From the NCBI GenBank assembly GCA_022495995.1, contig JAFEMH010003612.1:1-64000 (forward strand): DNA of 64,000 nt, written 5' to 3'. Below the pieces are notes generated by a model. It was not told the origin of the DNA. It worked only from the letters and a program-made list of their open reading frames with translations, and made no database searches. Origin of the DNA: Adenophora triphylla var. japonica (taxonomy: Eukaryota > Streptophyta > Magnoliopsida > Asterales > Campanulaceae). Every line of letters starts with the position of its first letter. The first letter of the stretch is position 1. This document shows positions 22,706 through 34,975 of this stretch, piece after piece. A program made the translations under genes and the position numbers.

Positions 22706-24666
22706 CATGCGTGGATGGGCTGGCCGCGACTGGCATAAGATGTATCGGTCCAGGTCTGCGCCCGAGGCTCGGGCTCGGGCTCGGGCTCGGGCTCATCGTG
22801 TAAATCCATCTCAGGGTGGTGGTTCTCGCTGTGCACGACGTCGCCCAGACGTTGTCGAGGTTGTCCCCGCACGCGATCTACCGGTGGGGAGGTGCGGCAG
22901 ATCAAGGCGGTGGAGCTCCCTAACTCCCCGAACCCGTGTGTCACAATCTCCCGCATTTCGGCTTGGTGGGGATGCTCATCCCTCTCATTGGCGACATGCG
23001 TGCGCCGAAGGGTCCGCACTGTTTATATCAAAAATATATATAAGAACGAGAGACATAAGTTAATAATTGATGTTTTCTTAAAAAAAAAATATTAGAAAAA
23101 AAAAACTTTAAAAATGTAAAAACTTACCATAAACTCTAGGGCAGGGGCAGACGACTGGTATCCATCCACCTCTACGTGAGTGAGCCGCCGACAAACCTAC
23201 ACGTTATGTCCCTATACCATACCATATATGGGTCGGTGTAGGTCATATCGTGGAAGCCGAACACCCCGGAAACCAACCTCTCGTGGCGCTGTCCCCATAG
23301 TGTAACAAGTGGGCGATGGTGCTCACCCCATCTCACCGTAGGCCTTCCCCGCCGATCCGAACGGTGCAACTCCAGGCCAGTGTCGAACGGTGCTGGGATA
23401 AAGCTGTCTCATCAAACCGCCTCATCACGCGATCGGGCGAGATGCCACTCAACCTCTCAAAGCATATGAGAGGGACCTTCGCCAACCATATCTCCTCCCC
23501 TCAGTGCAAGCAGACCGGAGCGGGTCTCCCCTCATAAGGCCGCCACACCACGTGACCCTCGTTCGCCGAGCCACCGATCCCGATAGTCTCGCAGCTATGT
23601 GCGAACCTCTCTCGGATCAAGCGAAGCCTGCGTCCACCCGAAATTTCATAAACAAAATAATTATAAGATTATGTTCAAAAAATAAAAACATTAACGACGA
23701 GAAAATAAAGTATGATATATGCATACATGCATCCGAGGGGCATGGTGACGTAGTCCCGCTCTCTCGAGGCGATAACGGATCTCGCGGCCTCACACATGTC
23801 AACCTCTCCCAAGCCCGGATCTATATGAAATAAATGTATATCAAAAACTAAGTAATAATGCCACAAATTTGAAATAAAACTTAAAAACATAATGAACATT
23901 AAAATGAAATAAAAATACCCGTAGAACGTTGAGAAATCCTCCGCACTGTCTCGTGTGAGGGTCCGCCGCACTACATAACTCTCGGTACAGAAAGCAAGCG
24001 CCGCACTCCCCAACCGTACTCCCTCACCCTAGAAACATCCCTAAGCGGCGGGAGATAACATAGCTTAACCTTGTTGTTCGTACGATCGGGCATGATCGTA
24101 GAACCCAAGGCAAGCAAGATATAAGCCCGTACGTATCGATCCACAATCTCTCGGATCAAGCATCATCATCCAGGTCACCAAAGTGTGGGAAACGTACGGT
24201 AATCCACCGGAGCTTCGATCGCTCCCATCTATATCTCCGTCACTGTGGACAAACCCTAAATACTCATGGCACTCACTCGCCGCCTATATGTACTGGAAAC
24301 CCATCATCGCAACAGATCCCCATCAATCGGCAACCCGCAAATCATGTCGATATCCCGTAGGGTGATAGTCATCTCACCAACCGGAGATGGAACGTATGGG
24401 TCTCCTGACGCCATCTCTCGATCAAGGCCTCCAAAGAATGCAAAATCGTACCATGTCATCCGGCCTATGTAGTGCACTCCACTAAATCCACACTCTGCCA
24501 GTCTCAATAATATGACAGGAGCTAATACAGGCGGCAAGGTGGCACCATGACGAAAAACGAGGGGACTAGAAACCGGCCACCCGGACCAAATATACCTAGC
24601 CCTATGGTCTGCATGGCGGGTCAGGACAGATGTATCGATAGGCCCGGGATCAATGAACGCTTCCAT
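22705..24666 (-). pseudogene. Plant mobile domain (PMD, MAIN-like) gene of MULE A
   Basis: The first exon (to about 24304) reads 'MEAFIDPGPIDTSVLTRHAD', 'HRARYIWSGW', then 'VGEMTITLRDIDMICGLPID'. This is the N-terminal PMD signature (DPGP..TSVL, GE.T.TL.D...L.GLPIDG). Later exons at about 23930-24010 ('LGSAALAFCTESYVVRRTL'), 23740-23830, 23180-23370 and 22705-23019 follow, with introns of ~100 bp or more. The C-terminus has a 'PEPEPEPEP' run encoded by GGGCTC hexamers (22766-22795). PMD proteins occur in plant transposons and as host genes (MAIN, MAIL1) needed for silencing and genome stability. Exact exon joins are not certain and there may be disabling mutations. The domain call is firm, its activity unknown. 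Confidence 0.7.
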
Positions 24667-25740
24667 CTATTTATTTCAATATCAAGGTTGGTTATTGTTC
24701 TATAAGGCAAGAAAATAAATAAAAGAATACAAAAATTGTAATTACTAGTACGTGGCATTGTAATCCAAAGTTATCCCACACTTCCAAGAAGTGCCTGTGG
24801 GGAAGTTCTTGGTTTCCAGCCTATATACTAAGTAATACTTCAAGAGTAATCCTCATGCGGTTTTGAAAAATAGGATGAAGTTTTTTTTTTTTTTTATAAA
24901 ATGTTTGAACAATAAATCATATTTTAAGGGTTTAGGGTTTGGAATATAAGTATATGAGATTTAGGATGTTGTTATATGTATATTAATTCCTATTCTATTT
25001 TTCTATCACTAAATCATATTTTAAGGATTTAGGGTTTCGTGACGAGATATTAGGGTTTAGGGTTTACAATATGGTATATATGACGCCTAATTAATTCCTT
25101 CGACGTCATGCCTCACATTATGTACCACTTTCACGAATTAAGGATTCCGTTCTGATTACCTATAACTTATAAGAGTCATTAGGGCACAATCCACTTGGAC
25201 CTTGTTCGGACAAGCTCACGTTCCTATCTCGGTAATCAAATTTCCTATAATCTCACACAAGTTAAACTTTGTACTCCCTCCGTCCCAAAAAAAATATTCA
25301 AAAATCTTTTCAAATTTGCTATTTATTTCTATTATGAGCAAATTTGCTATATACTCCCTTCTAAAATTTTCTAAAATGAATGACCCAATTTACTTTAAAT
25401 TTGCTATTATTTTTTTTTTTTGATAAAAAATAAATAGACAGTTCATATAAATGGGAATAACAATCGGTCTAATCTATCCTCGATTAGTTTTCCGCACAAG
25501 ATTTTTTAGTTTTATTATTAAAATATTTGAAATAATAATTTTTTCTCATCTTTATATTAAATAAATTAAAATCTGAATGCATCAATTAATTATTCTCAAC
25601 AATTAAACTATGTATAGGGCACAATTAATTCATCAGAAATAATATTTACATCTATATATTTAACAATAGTTCAACCAAAAATAAAATCCTAAATTGCAAT
25701 GTCATAAAAAAAATCAAAAAAAAATAGTCACATAAATGGG
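24667..25740. other. MULE A interior, non-coding
   Basis: A/T-rich with several TTTAGGG-like heptamers (24924-24945 and 25020-25070) that are too few and degenerate to be telomeric. A lone 'ctccctccgtccc' Stowaway end sits at 25274-25286 without a clear partner. Confidence 0.5.
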
Positions 25741-25747
25741 AATAACA

Positions 25748-26060
25748 CTATTTCAACAACAAATCAACCAAAAAAAATCATAAAAAAAATAAAAAATAAT
25801 TCTTGGCATATAGAAATTTGTCACATAAATTCGGAATAATAATATTTCAACAACAAATCAACCAAAAAAACTAAATAAAAATTCAGAATTAAATAAAAAT
25901 TAGTCAAAAATTCGGAATTAAAAAAAAATCATAAATTCGGAATAAAAATATTTCAACAACAAATCAACCAAAATAATAAAAAAATTCGGAATTAAATAAA
26001 AATTAGTCACATAAATAAGGGAATAACAATATTTCAACAACAAATCAACCAAAAAAATCC
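25748..26060. repeat. Degenerate ~80-105 bp tandem repeat
   Basis: 'atttcaacaacaaatcaacc' occurs at about 25750, 25844, 25950 and 26031 with related 'attcggaattaaataaaaat' between copies. Confidence 0.75.
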
Positions 26061-26369
26061 TAAATTGCAATGTTCTTCTTCTCGGCAATATAGAAATTCG
26101 GAATTAAAAAAAAAATCATAAATTATAAGTAAATGAATAATAAAATCAAAACTAAAATTCAACTTAATATACAAATTTAAACTTACAATTAAGAAAAAGG
26201 TTGAATTTCTTGGCAAAATCCTTGGCTTGGCTCGATCAAGGCTCGAACTGTTCTTCTTCTTCTTGGCAAAATCTTCAGTCGGCTATGGAGGAATGAATGG
26301 AGAAGGTTTAAGTTTTTTTTGTTTTCTTTCTTTGAATGCGTGAACTGAGAAGTGTAAGGGTTTAAATTG

Positions 26370-26516
26370 AACTCGCTACACGGTGTAGCGAGTTTAGTTT
26401 AATTAAATGACCTAATTAATTTTCCCAACGGCCGTAATTAATCACCCTAAACTCGCTACACGGTGTAGCGAGTTTTGACCAACCCTAGTCAAACTCGCTA
26501 CACGGTGTAGCAAGTT
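26370..26516. repeat. Three copies of the palindrome, right end of MULE A
   Basis: The same palindrome as on the left in inverted orientation (central G) at 26370-26394, 26450-26474 and 26492-26516. The outermost copy has one arm mismatch (GTGTAGCAAG). Confidence 0.95.
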
Positions 26517-26606
26517 TCAAAAAAGAGGACATTTTGGGAAATAGTTTGAACAGTAAGTCATTTTCGTAAATAAAAAAGTAAAACGGGATTATTTGGGAAA
26601 AAATTC

Positions 26607-28595
26607 TCTCAAATCTACTATATATAATAGCAAAAAAATTTCAATCTTCCAAAAAAACTCCAAGTGGCACAATATCATTGGCCAATCTTTCCCTCATCCA
26701 CCAATCACAATCATCCATTTGAAATTAAATATGTAAATGATTCTAATTTCAATTTTAATACATCATATCAAATAGTTTTATTTATTCAAAAATAAATTAA
26801 AAAGTAAATGTTATTATCCGTCCCTTTTTTTTCTATTTTATACTTTCATTTTTTTTAAATATTAACTTTTTATATAAAAAAAATCCCTACTAAATAACAT
26901 CTCAAATCTACTATATATAATAGCAAATGTTTTTCAAGCTCCTAAAAAACTCCAAAAAGCACAATATCATTGACCAATTTTTCCCTCATCCACCAATCAC
27001 AATCATCCATTTGAAATTCAATATGTAAATGATTCTAATTTCAAATTTGAAATATCATACTCCCTCCGTCCCGGTAGAAGCGTCGCCATTTTAGGGGTGG
27101 CACGCAAATTAAGGAAAAGTGTGGGAAGAAAAAATGTTGTGAGTGTAATTTGAAAATAGGAGAGAGAATTAGTGAAGGAAATAGTGAATTTAAAAAGTGT
27201 TGTGAGTGTAGAGGAGAGAGAATTAGTGGAGGGAATAGTGGATGGGTAATAGAATATTAATAAAATATTTACTTTTTAGGAAAGGGTGACGCTTTAAACG
27301 GGACACCCTTTTGGGTAAAAAGTGACGCTTCAGGTGGGACGGAGGGAGTATTAAATAGTTTTATTTATTCAAAAATAAATTAAAAAAAATAAAAAAAAAT
27401 GCTATTGTCCGTCCCTCTTTTTTTCTATTATATATTTTCATTTCTTTAAAAAATATTAACTTATTTGATATAACTTTTTATAAAAATATCCCTACTAAAT
27501 AACATCTCAAATCTACTATATATAATAGCAAAAGTTTTTCAAGCTCCTAAAAAACTCCAAGTGGCACAATATCATTGGCCAATCTTTCCCTCATCCACCA
27601 ATCACAATCATCCATTTGAAATTCAATATGTAAATGATTCTAATTTCAATTTTAATACATCATATCAAATAGTTTTATTTATTCAAAAATAAATTAAAAA
27701 AAGTATATGTTATTATCCGTCCCTCTTTTTTTCTATTTTATACTTTCATTTTTTAAAAAAATATTAACTTTTTATAAAAAAAAAATCCCTACTAGATAAC
27801 ATCTCAAATCTACTATATATAATAGCAAATGTTTTTCAAGCTCCTAGAAAACTCCAAAAGGCACAATATTATTGGCCAATTTTTCCCTCATCCACCAATC
27901 ACAATCATCCATTTGAAATTCAATATGTAAATGATTCTAATTTCAAATTTGAAATATCATATTAAATAGTTTTATTTATTCAAAAAAAAAATTAAAAAAT
28001 AAAAATAAATGTTATTGTCTGTCCCTCTTTTTTTCTATTATATATTTTCATTTCTTTAAAAAATATTAACTTATTTGTTATAAATTTTTATAAAAAATTT
28101 CCCTACCAAATAACATCTCAAATCTACTATATATAATAGCAAAAGTTTTTCAAGCTCCTAGAAAACTCAAAGTGGCACAATATCATTGGCCAATCTTTCC
28201 CTTCTCCACCAATCACAATCATCCATTTGAAATTCAATATGTAAATGATTCTAATTTCAAATTTAAAATATCATATCAAATAGTTTTATTTATTCAAATT
28301 TTTTTTTTTAAAAAAATTATAAAAGTAAATGATATTGTCCGTCCCTCTTTTTTTCTATTATATACTTTCATTTCTTTAAAAAATATTAACTTTTTTGATA
28401 TAACTTTTTATAAAAAAAATTCCTACTAAATAACAACTCAAATCTACTATATATAAATTCAAAAGTTTTTCAAGCTTCTAGAAAACTCCAAGTGGCACAA
28501 TATCATTGCCAATCTTTCCCTCATCCACCAATCACAATCATTCAATTGAAATTCAATATGTAAATGATTCTAATTTCAAATTTAAAATTATAGGT
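26607..28595. repeat. Tandem array of ~305-320 bp monomers (right part)
   Basis: Continuation of the array beyond MULE A. It starts with the second copy of the 10-bp target duplication; monomer starts are about 26611, 26903, 27508, 27804, 28119 and 28439. The 26903 to 27508 interval is lengthened by exactly one MITE insertion. The last monomer is truncated near 28595 before 'ataggtccactcc'. Confidence 0.9.
27060..27348. mobile_element. Stowaway-type MITE inserted in an array monomer
   Basis: Starts CTCCCTCCGTCCC and ends GGGACGGAGGGAG, with TA at 27058-27059 and 27349-27350. The unfilled site 'gaaatatcatattaaatagt' is present in a sister monomer near 20375, so the insertion and TA duplication are directly visible. 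Confidence 0.95.
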
Positions 28596-28918
28596 CCACT
28601 CCTTCAAGATAATACTCCCTCCGTCAATGGAATTTAGTGGCCGCTTTTTTTCGTATTCCCGAGTTTATCGTATAAAAATATTTGTTTGTTTTTTTTTTTT
28701 TTTAATTGGCTAAAGCAAGTTAGAGAAAGCTTAGTATGTGATTGTAAAATTATTGTTTGACATTTGAAATTAAAATTTAATCAAATATCTAAAATGAATC
28801 GAAATCCACATATTGAAAGGAAAGTGCATAATTTAAGGAAATTATATTAGGCTAAATAATTAAGTACCAATTCAAAAATTAGGTTGAAAGAAAAGTGTAT
28901 CATTGAAAGAAATAGTTT
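28596..28918. other. Junction between array and Helitron, with a lone Stowaway end
   Basis: 'actccctccgtcaatgg' at 28614-28630 is a single Stowaway-like terminus without a visible partner. The rest is A/T-rich and probably Helitron intron or upstream sequence. Confidence 0.45.
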
Positions 28919-29209
28919 GAATTCCTAAATACCGTCAAGTGCTCTGGAATACCTAATCACATACTGAAGCTAAAGATTGGATGTATCGTCATGTTGTTAC
29001 GAAATATAGATCAATCTTCAATTCAGAATTGTGTAACGGTACAATATTGATCGTTACAAATTTAGGTACGCAGATCTATTTTGTTAGTATATAATTATAC
29101 ATTTATACAATTAATTATTTGATTATTTGACATAAAACATACTGTTATTTTATTATATATATATATAGGCAAGCACGTTGTCGAGGCAGTAATGTTGTCC
29201 GGAAAAAAT

Positions 29210-29214
29210 GTTGG
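29210..29214. repeat. 5-bp target duplication of the Gypsy insertion
   Basis: GTTGG here and at 40329-40333. The helicase codons for Asn-Val-Gly-Lys run across the empty site. Confidence 0.9.
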
Positions 29215-29872
29215 TGAACATACCAAAAGTGTCGGATTGGGCCAAGCAAGTAAAGCCCAGTTACATCCAGCTTTGATTATCACATTTTCAATAGGGCTGG
29301 CCCATTCAGAGCAAGGCCCAAAGCCCATCTCAAGCGTCAGTCGACTAAGCCCATGGTCCGACCTATAGGTCCCGACCTAACTTAGTCCGACCTCATGATC
29401 CATGCTACAATTCGGGTACGAACCATGCTCTACCCGACAGTCAGGTCGACCATTCCACGAGTGGCGACCTCGACCTAAATTAACAAGTGACGACTTGATA
29501 CTTGAAGGCGTGTTTGGTTGAACTATTCTCATAACCACGTCCCTACAAATCAGGGGACCGTTATAGACACGTTCCCATTACCAATAACCGCCGCTACAAT
29601 CACGGAGCACACTTCGCCTCTCCAAAAATACATCACTCTTGTCTATAAATACTTCATCACTATCAACGGTGAAAGGTAACTGCCATTTTGTTATCAGAAT
29701 TCATTATTCCATACATTTTGAGCTATATACAACTGTGATCTTACTCTCACGCCCGAGCGTCTTCGCCGGAGACACATCCGGCTAGTCGTGGGTTCTGTTT
29801 TCAGGTCAAGGAGCCAGGTGATCAGTCCTGCCACGTGGAGGAAGATTGATAAGCACAATTCCTGCAGCATCA
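29215..29872 (+). repeat. 5' LTR
   Basis: 658 bp, TGAACATACC...GCAGCATCA. TATA box TATAAAT at 29644-29650, preceding 'acttcatcactatcaacgg'. Differences from the 3' LTR cluster at CAG/CTG sites (see findings). Confidence 0.9.
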
Positions 29873-29875
29873 GTT

Positions 29876-29893
29876 TGGTTCCATTGCCGGGAA
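29876..29893 (+). other. Primer-binding site
   Basis: TGGTTCCATTGCCGGGAA begins three bases after the LTR end. It resembles the 'TGGCGCC(A/G)TTGCCGGGGA' site of Athila/Tat elements, but has TT in place of CG at positions 4-5. The primer tRNA is not certain. Confidence 0.7.
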
Positions 29894-29938
29894 TCGTGCT
29901 TCAAACTTGACCTTAAAAATTTTTAACAACCTACTACA

Positions 29939-31549
29939 ATGGTGACTTCAGACGGACACGTATCTGAGGCTTCACTTGGGCATGAAGAAGTGAACAACAA
30001 CAACAACACTAATGCAAATGCAAATGCTGAAAACTTGAATTTGCCTCCTCCCCCACCAAATCGTCCTCATGGTAGAGCCACGCGCTCTACCAGTGTCGTT
30101 GATGGCAGGGGTTTGCACGACACGAGGAGAGGCAAAAGGCACATGGATGGGCAAGGAGCTCCACCTCCTAAACGTCCCACTGCTCAGGTGAACGTTGGAA
30201 ACAGGGCAGGTCCCTCCACCAACCCTATGAGCAAGAAGGAGATGATGTTAGAAAGAGCCCAGATTTTGGCTGACTTAATAGCTATGGAAGAGGCAGAGCA
30301 GGCCGATGTACGCTCTGAAAGAATGGATCGTACTGTGTCTCTAATGGACAACAAGGCTAGGAGCATGAGGCCAAATGAAGGTGTGGGACAGAATGGAGAC
30401 AACAGATAGTTCGTAGAGCCCCTACTATCGTACATGTGCCGAGTAACGACCTAAGGGCCGGCCTCAATAGAAACAGAGAGCGGAGGCTCAATCGATTTGA
30501 GGACTCGGCTAACAACCAACGAAACGAGGCATGTTTCTCCGGCCCGAACGCAAAGATCGGGATCTCAAAGAGACGAGGAATGGGCGCAGTCGCCTATAAG
30601 AGAGGAGAGGCGCAGTCGCCACTTGGATATGACAGCGCAGTCGCCATCTGCATTCTTGAGAGGCGCGGTCGCCTCAAAGAAGTAACAGCATAGATCCCAG
30701 TCGGATCGAGAGAGGGCCAATTCCCATAGAGACAGGGAGGAGTAGGCGGGTGACTCCTCCCGGGAGTGAAGGCCGGAGATCGAATGCGGTTCCCCCTCCA
30801 GAGACGAAAGACCCGATGCAAGTGGAATGGTGATGAAAAGAAGTTCGAACAATGGGAGGAGGAGAAGAAAAAGGAGATTGGAAAGGTTGAACGAATTGAC
30901 TTTACTCTTCGACCCTTCTCCAAAGAAATCGAGATAGTCGACCTCCTCCTACCTTCAGCCGCCTCTTCTCGGAGAAATATTCAGATCCACCAATGCAAAG
31001 AGTCACATACAACATCCGGAGGCCACTATGTGCTTTGTCGCCAATGAAGATGACAACATGTGCAAAGCTCTCCTAAGCACACTTCTTGGGGCGGCTTTAA
31101 CTTGGTTCAATGGTTTGAGTGCGATAGCATCACCACTTGGACAAGCTTCGGGACAAAGTTCTTAGATCGCTTCTCGGCTGCGGGAGCTCGGAAGACGACC
31201 GCATGCACTGAATAACTTGGTGCGGGCGAAGAATGAAAGCTCGATGAGCTACTTCACCAAGTTCAAAGAAATGGTGGATAAGATAGAGGAAGACATCAGC
31301 GATAGGGAGGTCATCAACCTGCTTCGAAACGGTATTTCTTCGGCGAGACATGGACTACGAGCTCACGGTCCGACGGTGACAACTCGACGGGAGTTGTTCG
31401 AAAAGGTGTATAATGTCGCCCTAGGCGAGGAAAGGAAGGAGAAGAAGAGTGGTAAGAGCCCCAAGGTGGAAGCCACCGATGACAAGAAGGACTCCAACAA
31501 GAATGGAGGGAACAATAAGAACGGAAAGAATGTAACTAGGGCAACGTAG
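29939..31549 (+). pseudogene. Gag polyprotein, copy 1
   Basis: Starts MVTSDGHVSEASLGHEEVN, then an Asn-rich run, 'PPPPPNRPHGRATRSTS' and a helical 'MLERAQILADLIAMEEAEQ'. The frame ends at 30409, and homology to copy 2 continues in other frames through the Arg/Ser-rich middle. The capsid core lies at 31030-31549 ('LGAALTWFNGL' and 'SMSYFTKFKEMVDKIEED'), ending in a basic Lys/Asn tail. Gag forms the particle and binds RNA. At least four frame changes relative to copy 2; several may be consensus errors. Confidence 0.8.
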
Positions 31550-31559
31550 AAAGTGCCGA

Positions 31560-32260
31560 AGCTTTCACTCCCTCACGGTGAGTCGGGCGAGATTCGAATG
31601 CTTTGTCGAGCCGGCTCCTCCAGTCCCAATGAATCCAGCAACAAGTTTAGGCGGGACGAACAAGAAAATCTTTGCGACTACCACAAAGACACTGGTCATC
31701 TCACGAGGATTGCTTAGGATTAAAGCGTATCATCCAGAGAATGGTCGACGAGAGACTCGAAGCCTATGTGAAGAGACCTCAAGTGGGGGAGGTGAACGGC
31801 CAGCGGTGGGCAACAAGGACCTAGGCAACCCGCATCGAACACGGGAGTCATCACCGAACAAGCAAGCAACACGGCCATCAAGCACAAGATATTCCGGCTT
31901 AATAAGGCCCCACATGTGCCTCCCGAGGAGAGAAATTAGAGATGAGGCGATCGCCTTCTACCCCCACGAATTGGCAACAAATATGGCGGCTAGGGAGCAA
32001 GTTCTCGTCATCCCGGGTCTCATTGATGGATGTACGACGAAGCGGACTCTTAGTCGACACGGGGGCTGCAAGGATATTTTGTTTTACAAAACTTTCAAGG
32101 AAATGGGCCTTAATGACGAGCAGTGGAGAGATATGATGGCGAGGTTGGAGGGCTTCACCAACCACCGAGTTGATGCTAAAGGCCGATAGTGCTCGATGTC
32201 GACCTAGGCCGGCGCCCCCTCGGGATTGTCTCGAAGGTACAATTTATCGTAATTGATGTA
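31560..32260 (+). pseudogene. Gag zinc knuckle-like region and aspartic protease
   Basis: Frames near 31670-31700 give 'CDYHKDTGHLTRDCLGLK', the C..H..GH...C motif at the end of Tat gag. Near 32040-32070 'LLVDTGA' is the protease active site, followed by 'FYKTFKEMGLNDEQWRDMM'. The protease would process Gag-Pol. Three frames are needed to read it. Confidence 0.75.
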
Positions 32261-32264
32261 AATA

Positions 32265-34125
32265 GTGACTATCTTGCCGCCCATACTTGGAATTCTGGAC
32301 AGTCGCTCTTGGAATGGTAGCATCAATTCCTCACCGGCGAGTAAAGTTCCCCACACTGCTCGGAGTGGGTTATGCATAAGGCACGGCTTCGCGCATATCC
32401 GGGATCATGTTCTGAGAGAAAGAAAGAAAAGGGAGCTGGAGATTGAGACCGCTGATGGTTACTTGAAGCTGTCTCAGTCAGTCACCAAAACTACCCGACT
32501 GTCAACAATTACCGACGTGGTAGAGTCGACCTATCGCTCAAATGACGAGGTCATGATTGAGTCGACACGTCACTCTAACACCACTGAGGTCGATTCAAAT
32601 GTAGTTATGGTCGATCAAGTCCTCATAGGCAACCTATGCCTCCAGATCGACAATAACTCGGGGGCCACCACCAGCGAGGTTGCAGACAAGCTCGATGATA
32701 TGATAGCAGAGGAAGCTCCGCATTTGGGAGCTGAAGAAAGACAAAAGGTCAGGGAAATCATAGTAGAAACTCTGCAGTTCAGAGATGGACCTGAGTTAGA
32801 AGCTGTAGATGAGCTGGAGTCAATCATCACCAACTCTTCCTACCCCGACCAAAAAATTCAAATTGGAAAGCAGTTATCAGTTGAGGAGCGAGCAGAAATC
32901 ATCAAGCTACTCAAAGAAAGCAGTGATGTCTTCGCATGGAGAGTAGAAGACATGAGGGGAATCAAGGAGGAGGTCGCTGTTCATCGACTCGAAGTCAACC
33001 CGACCATTAAGCCTAGGCCCCAGAAATTGAGAAGCTTTGCTCGCGACAAGGAAGAAGCTATAAAAGCTGAGGTACAAAAACTTTTGAGTGCAGGTATAAT
33101 CAAAGAGGCCGTTCATACAACCTGGCTGGCCAACGTGGTCATGGTGAAGAAATCAAACGGCAAATGGCGGATGTGTGTCGACTTCACCACTTTGAACCTC
33201 GCATGCCCAAAAGACAGTTATCCCCTTCCAAGGATCGACAAGCCGGTGGATTCTATTCTTTGGGCACTCCACCCTCGCTTTCCTCGACGCTTACTCGGGA
33301 TACCACCGCATTAAGATGCACGAGGATGATATAGTCAAGACGGCATTTCAAGCATTTGGAGGCATCTCTTGCTACAATATGATGCCTTTCGGATTGAAGA
33401 ATGCGGGAGCCACCTATCAGCGTATGGTGAACAAAGTCTTTGCCTCACAAATTGGTCGAAATATGGAGGCTTACGTTGACGACATGGTCATTAAAACCAA
33501 GACCGGGAGTCACGTAGTCGACCTAAAGGAGACATTCGCCAATTTACGAGCAAACGACATGAAGCTCAATCCTAGCAAATGTGTATTCGGAGTTGCAGCT
33601 GGCAAGTTCTTGGGATTTATGGTATCTCAGAGGGGCATTGAGGCTAATCCGGAGAAGATCAAGGCTCTAGTGGACATGAAGGCTCCCACCACTATTAAAG
33701 AGATGCAGCGACTTAACGGAAGGGTAGCAGCTCTTGGTCGCTTCATATCAAAATCGGCAGAAAGGTCTCTCCCCTTCTTCAAAGCATTGAGGGGGACGAA
33801 AAGCTTTGAATGGACGACCGAATGTCATTCGTCGTTCCAACAATTGAAAGACTATCTCACTACTCCACCTCTCTTGAGTAGCCCGACCACCGGAGAGACC
33901 TTGTTTGTATACCTGTCTGTGGGAGACAAGTCAGTTGCTGCAGTATTGATTAGAGAGGATGAAGGGCTTCAGAAGCCTGTGTACTATATCAGCAAAGCAT
34001 TATCAGATGTGGAAAGCAGGTATTACAACGCTGAGAAAGTCGCTTATGCTCTAGTCGTAGCTTCGAGAAAGTTACGAGCTTATTTTCTGGCTCATCCGAT
34101 CGTGGTTCTTACCAATGCCCTTTAA
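32265..34125 (+). pseudogene. Reverse transcriptase and RNase H
   Basis: 32265-33314 holds the acidic linker and RT fingers ('GKWRMCVDFTTLNLACPKDS'). After a shift at about 33260-33310, 33316-34125 gives 'MMPFGLKNAGATYQRMVNKV', the catalytic 'EAYVDDMVIKT' (near 33470) and 'KFLGFMVSQRGIEANPEKI', then RNase H 'LFVYLSVGDKSVAAVLI' and 'VESRYYNAEKVAYALV'. The second segment is a clean 269-codon frame with an intact YVDD centre. A stop at 34123 ends it just before the next domain. Confidence 0.9.
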
Positions 34126-34339
34126 GAAAAATACTGCACAAGCCGGAGAGTTCAGGTCGACTACTCAATTGGTCAATTGCCCTCACTGAATTTGACATTG
34201 AGTATCGACCTCGAAAGGCGTTGAAGGCTCAAGCTCTAGCTGACTTCTTGGTCGAGCTTACGTTCACCAAGGAGGATGACGAGCAGCGAGCTCCAAAAGA
34301 AAAGGGCAAAGGGAAAGAACCAGAGTCACAAGTCGCCAT

Positions 34340-34805
34340 CACTCTACCCGTCGATTGTTGGAAGGTCTATTCGTGACGGGTCGACGGCAAACCCAGTAAA
34401 AATGTCGGTGGAGCTGGAATTGTCTTGGTCGAGCCGAGTCCGGGACTGTTTACGAGGAATCGCTAAGGTTCAAATTTGACGCTTCCAACAACCAAATTTG
34501 AATATGAAGCCTTGATTGCAGCTATCGAGTATGCTAAATGTTTTGGAGCTACTAAGATCATGGCCTACTGTGACTCACAATTGATAGTCAACCAGGTCAG
34601 AGGCGAGTACGAAGTGCTCAGTTCTACTCTCATCAAATACTGCGACCTGGTGAAGGAACTAATAAAGGACTTAGAATTACGGGAGATTCAAAGGATTGGA
34701 AGAGAAGATAACGAGCGGGTGATCTCCTTTCGAAACTGGCTACTTCAGATGAGCCACATGGCGAGCCTATCTCTTTCCTCGAAAATCCAGCTTATGAGAG
34801 GGTAA
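34340..34805 (+). pseudogene. Additional archaeal-type RNase H domain
   Basis: 'NVGGAGIVLVEPSPG' near 34400, then 'FEYEALIAAIEYAKCFGATK' and 'YCDSQLIVNQVRGEYEV' (34476-34640). These are the DG.....GAG, E..AL..... and DSQ catalytic blocks of the second RNase H that characterises Tat-lineage and related Gypsy elements. Broken by a shift near 34480 and a stop at 34805. Confidence 0.75.
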
Positions 34806-34975
34806 AAATTCAGTGCATAGATGATCCCTCAAGAAATTGGACTCAGGATAAGTGTTGGATCGAGGAAATGAAAGCATACTGAGAAAGTGGCGAGCTGCCA
34901 GAGGACGAGAAGAAGGCTCGAGCTATCAAAAAGAAAGCTCCGAGATATGTCATTCAAGGAAGCGACACATTCGTA

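Larger units (their letters stand above)
21167..26606. mobile_element. MULE-like TIR element A (5.4 kb) carrying OB-fold and PMD genes
   Basis: 237-bp terminal inverted repeats (21167-21403 and 26370-26606) differ at only a few bases. They begin GA(A/T)TTTTTTCCCAAATAAT and are flanked by a 10-bp target duplication. Long TIRs with a 9-11 bp duplication are the signature of Mutator-like elements. Seven copies of one hairpin palindrome sit in and next to the TIRs. Inside are an HROB-like OB-fold gene (plus strand) and a plant mobile domain gene (minus strand). No MURA transposase is recognisable, so it is probably non-autonomous. Near-identical TIRs suggest recent movement. Confidence 0.85.

Noticed and set aside
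24924..25070. Interstitial telomeric repeat (TTTAGGG units)
   Set aside because: A few scattered, imperfect heptamers only; common in A/T-rich plant DNA.
18541..28595. CRISPR-like regular repeats
   Set aside because: Monomers are head-to-tail ~310 bp units without unique spacers, in a plant genome.
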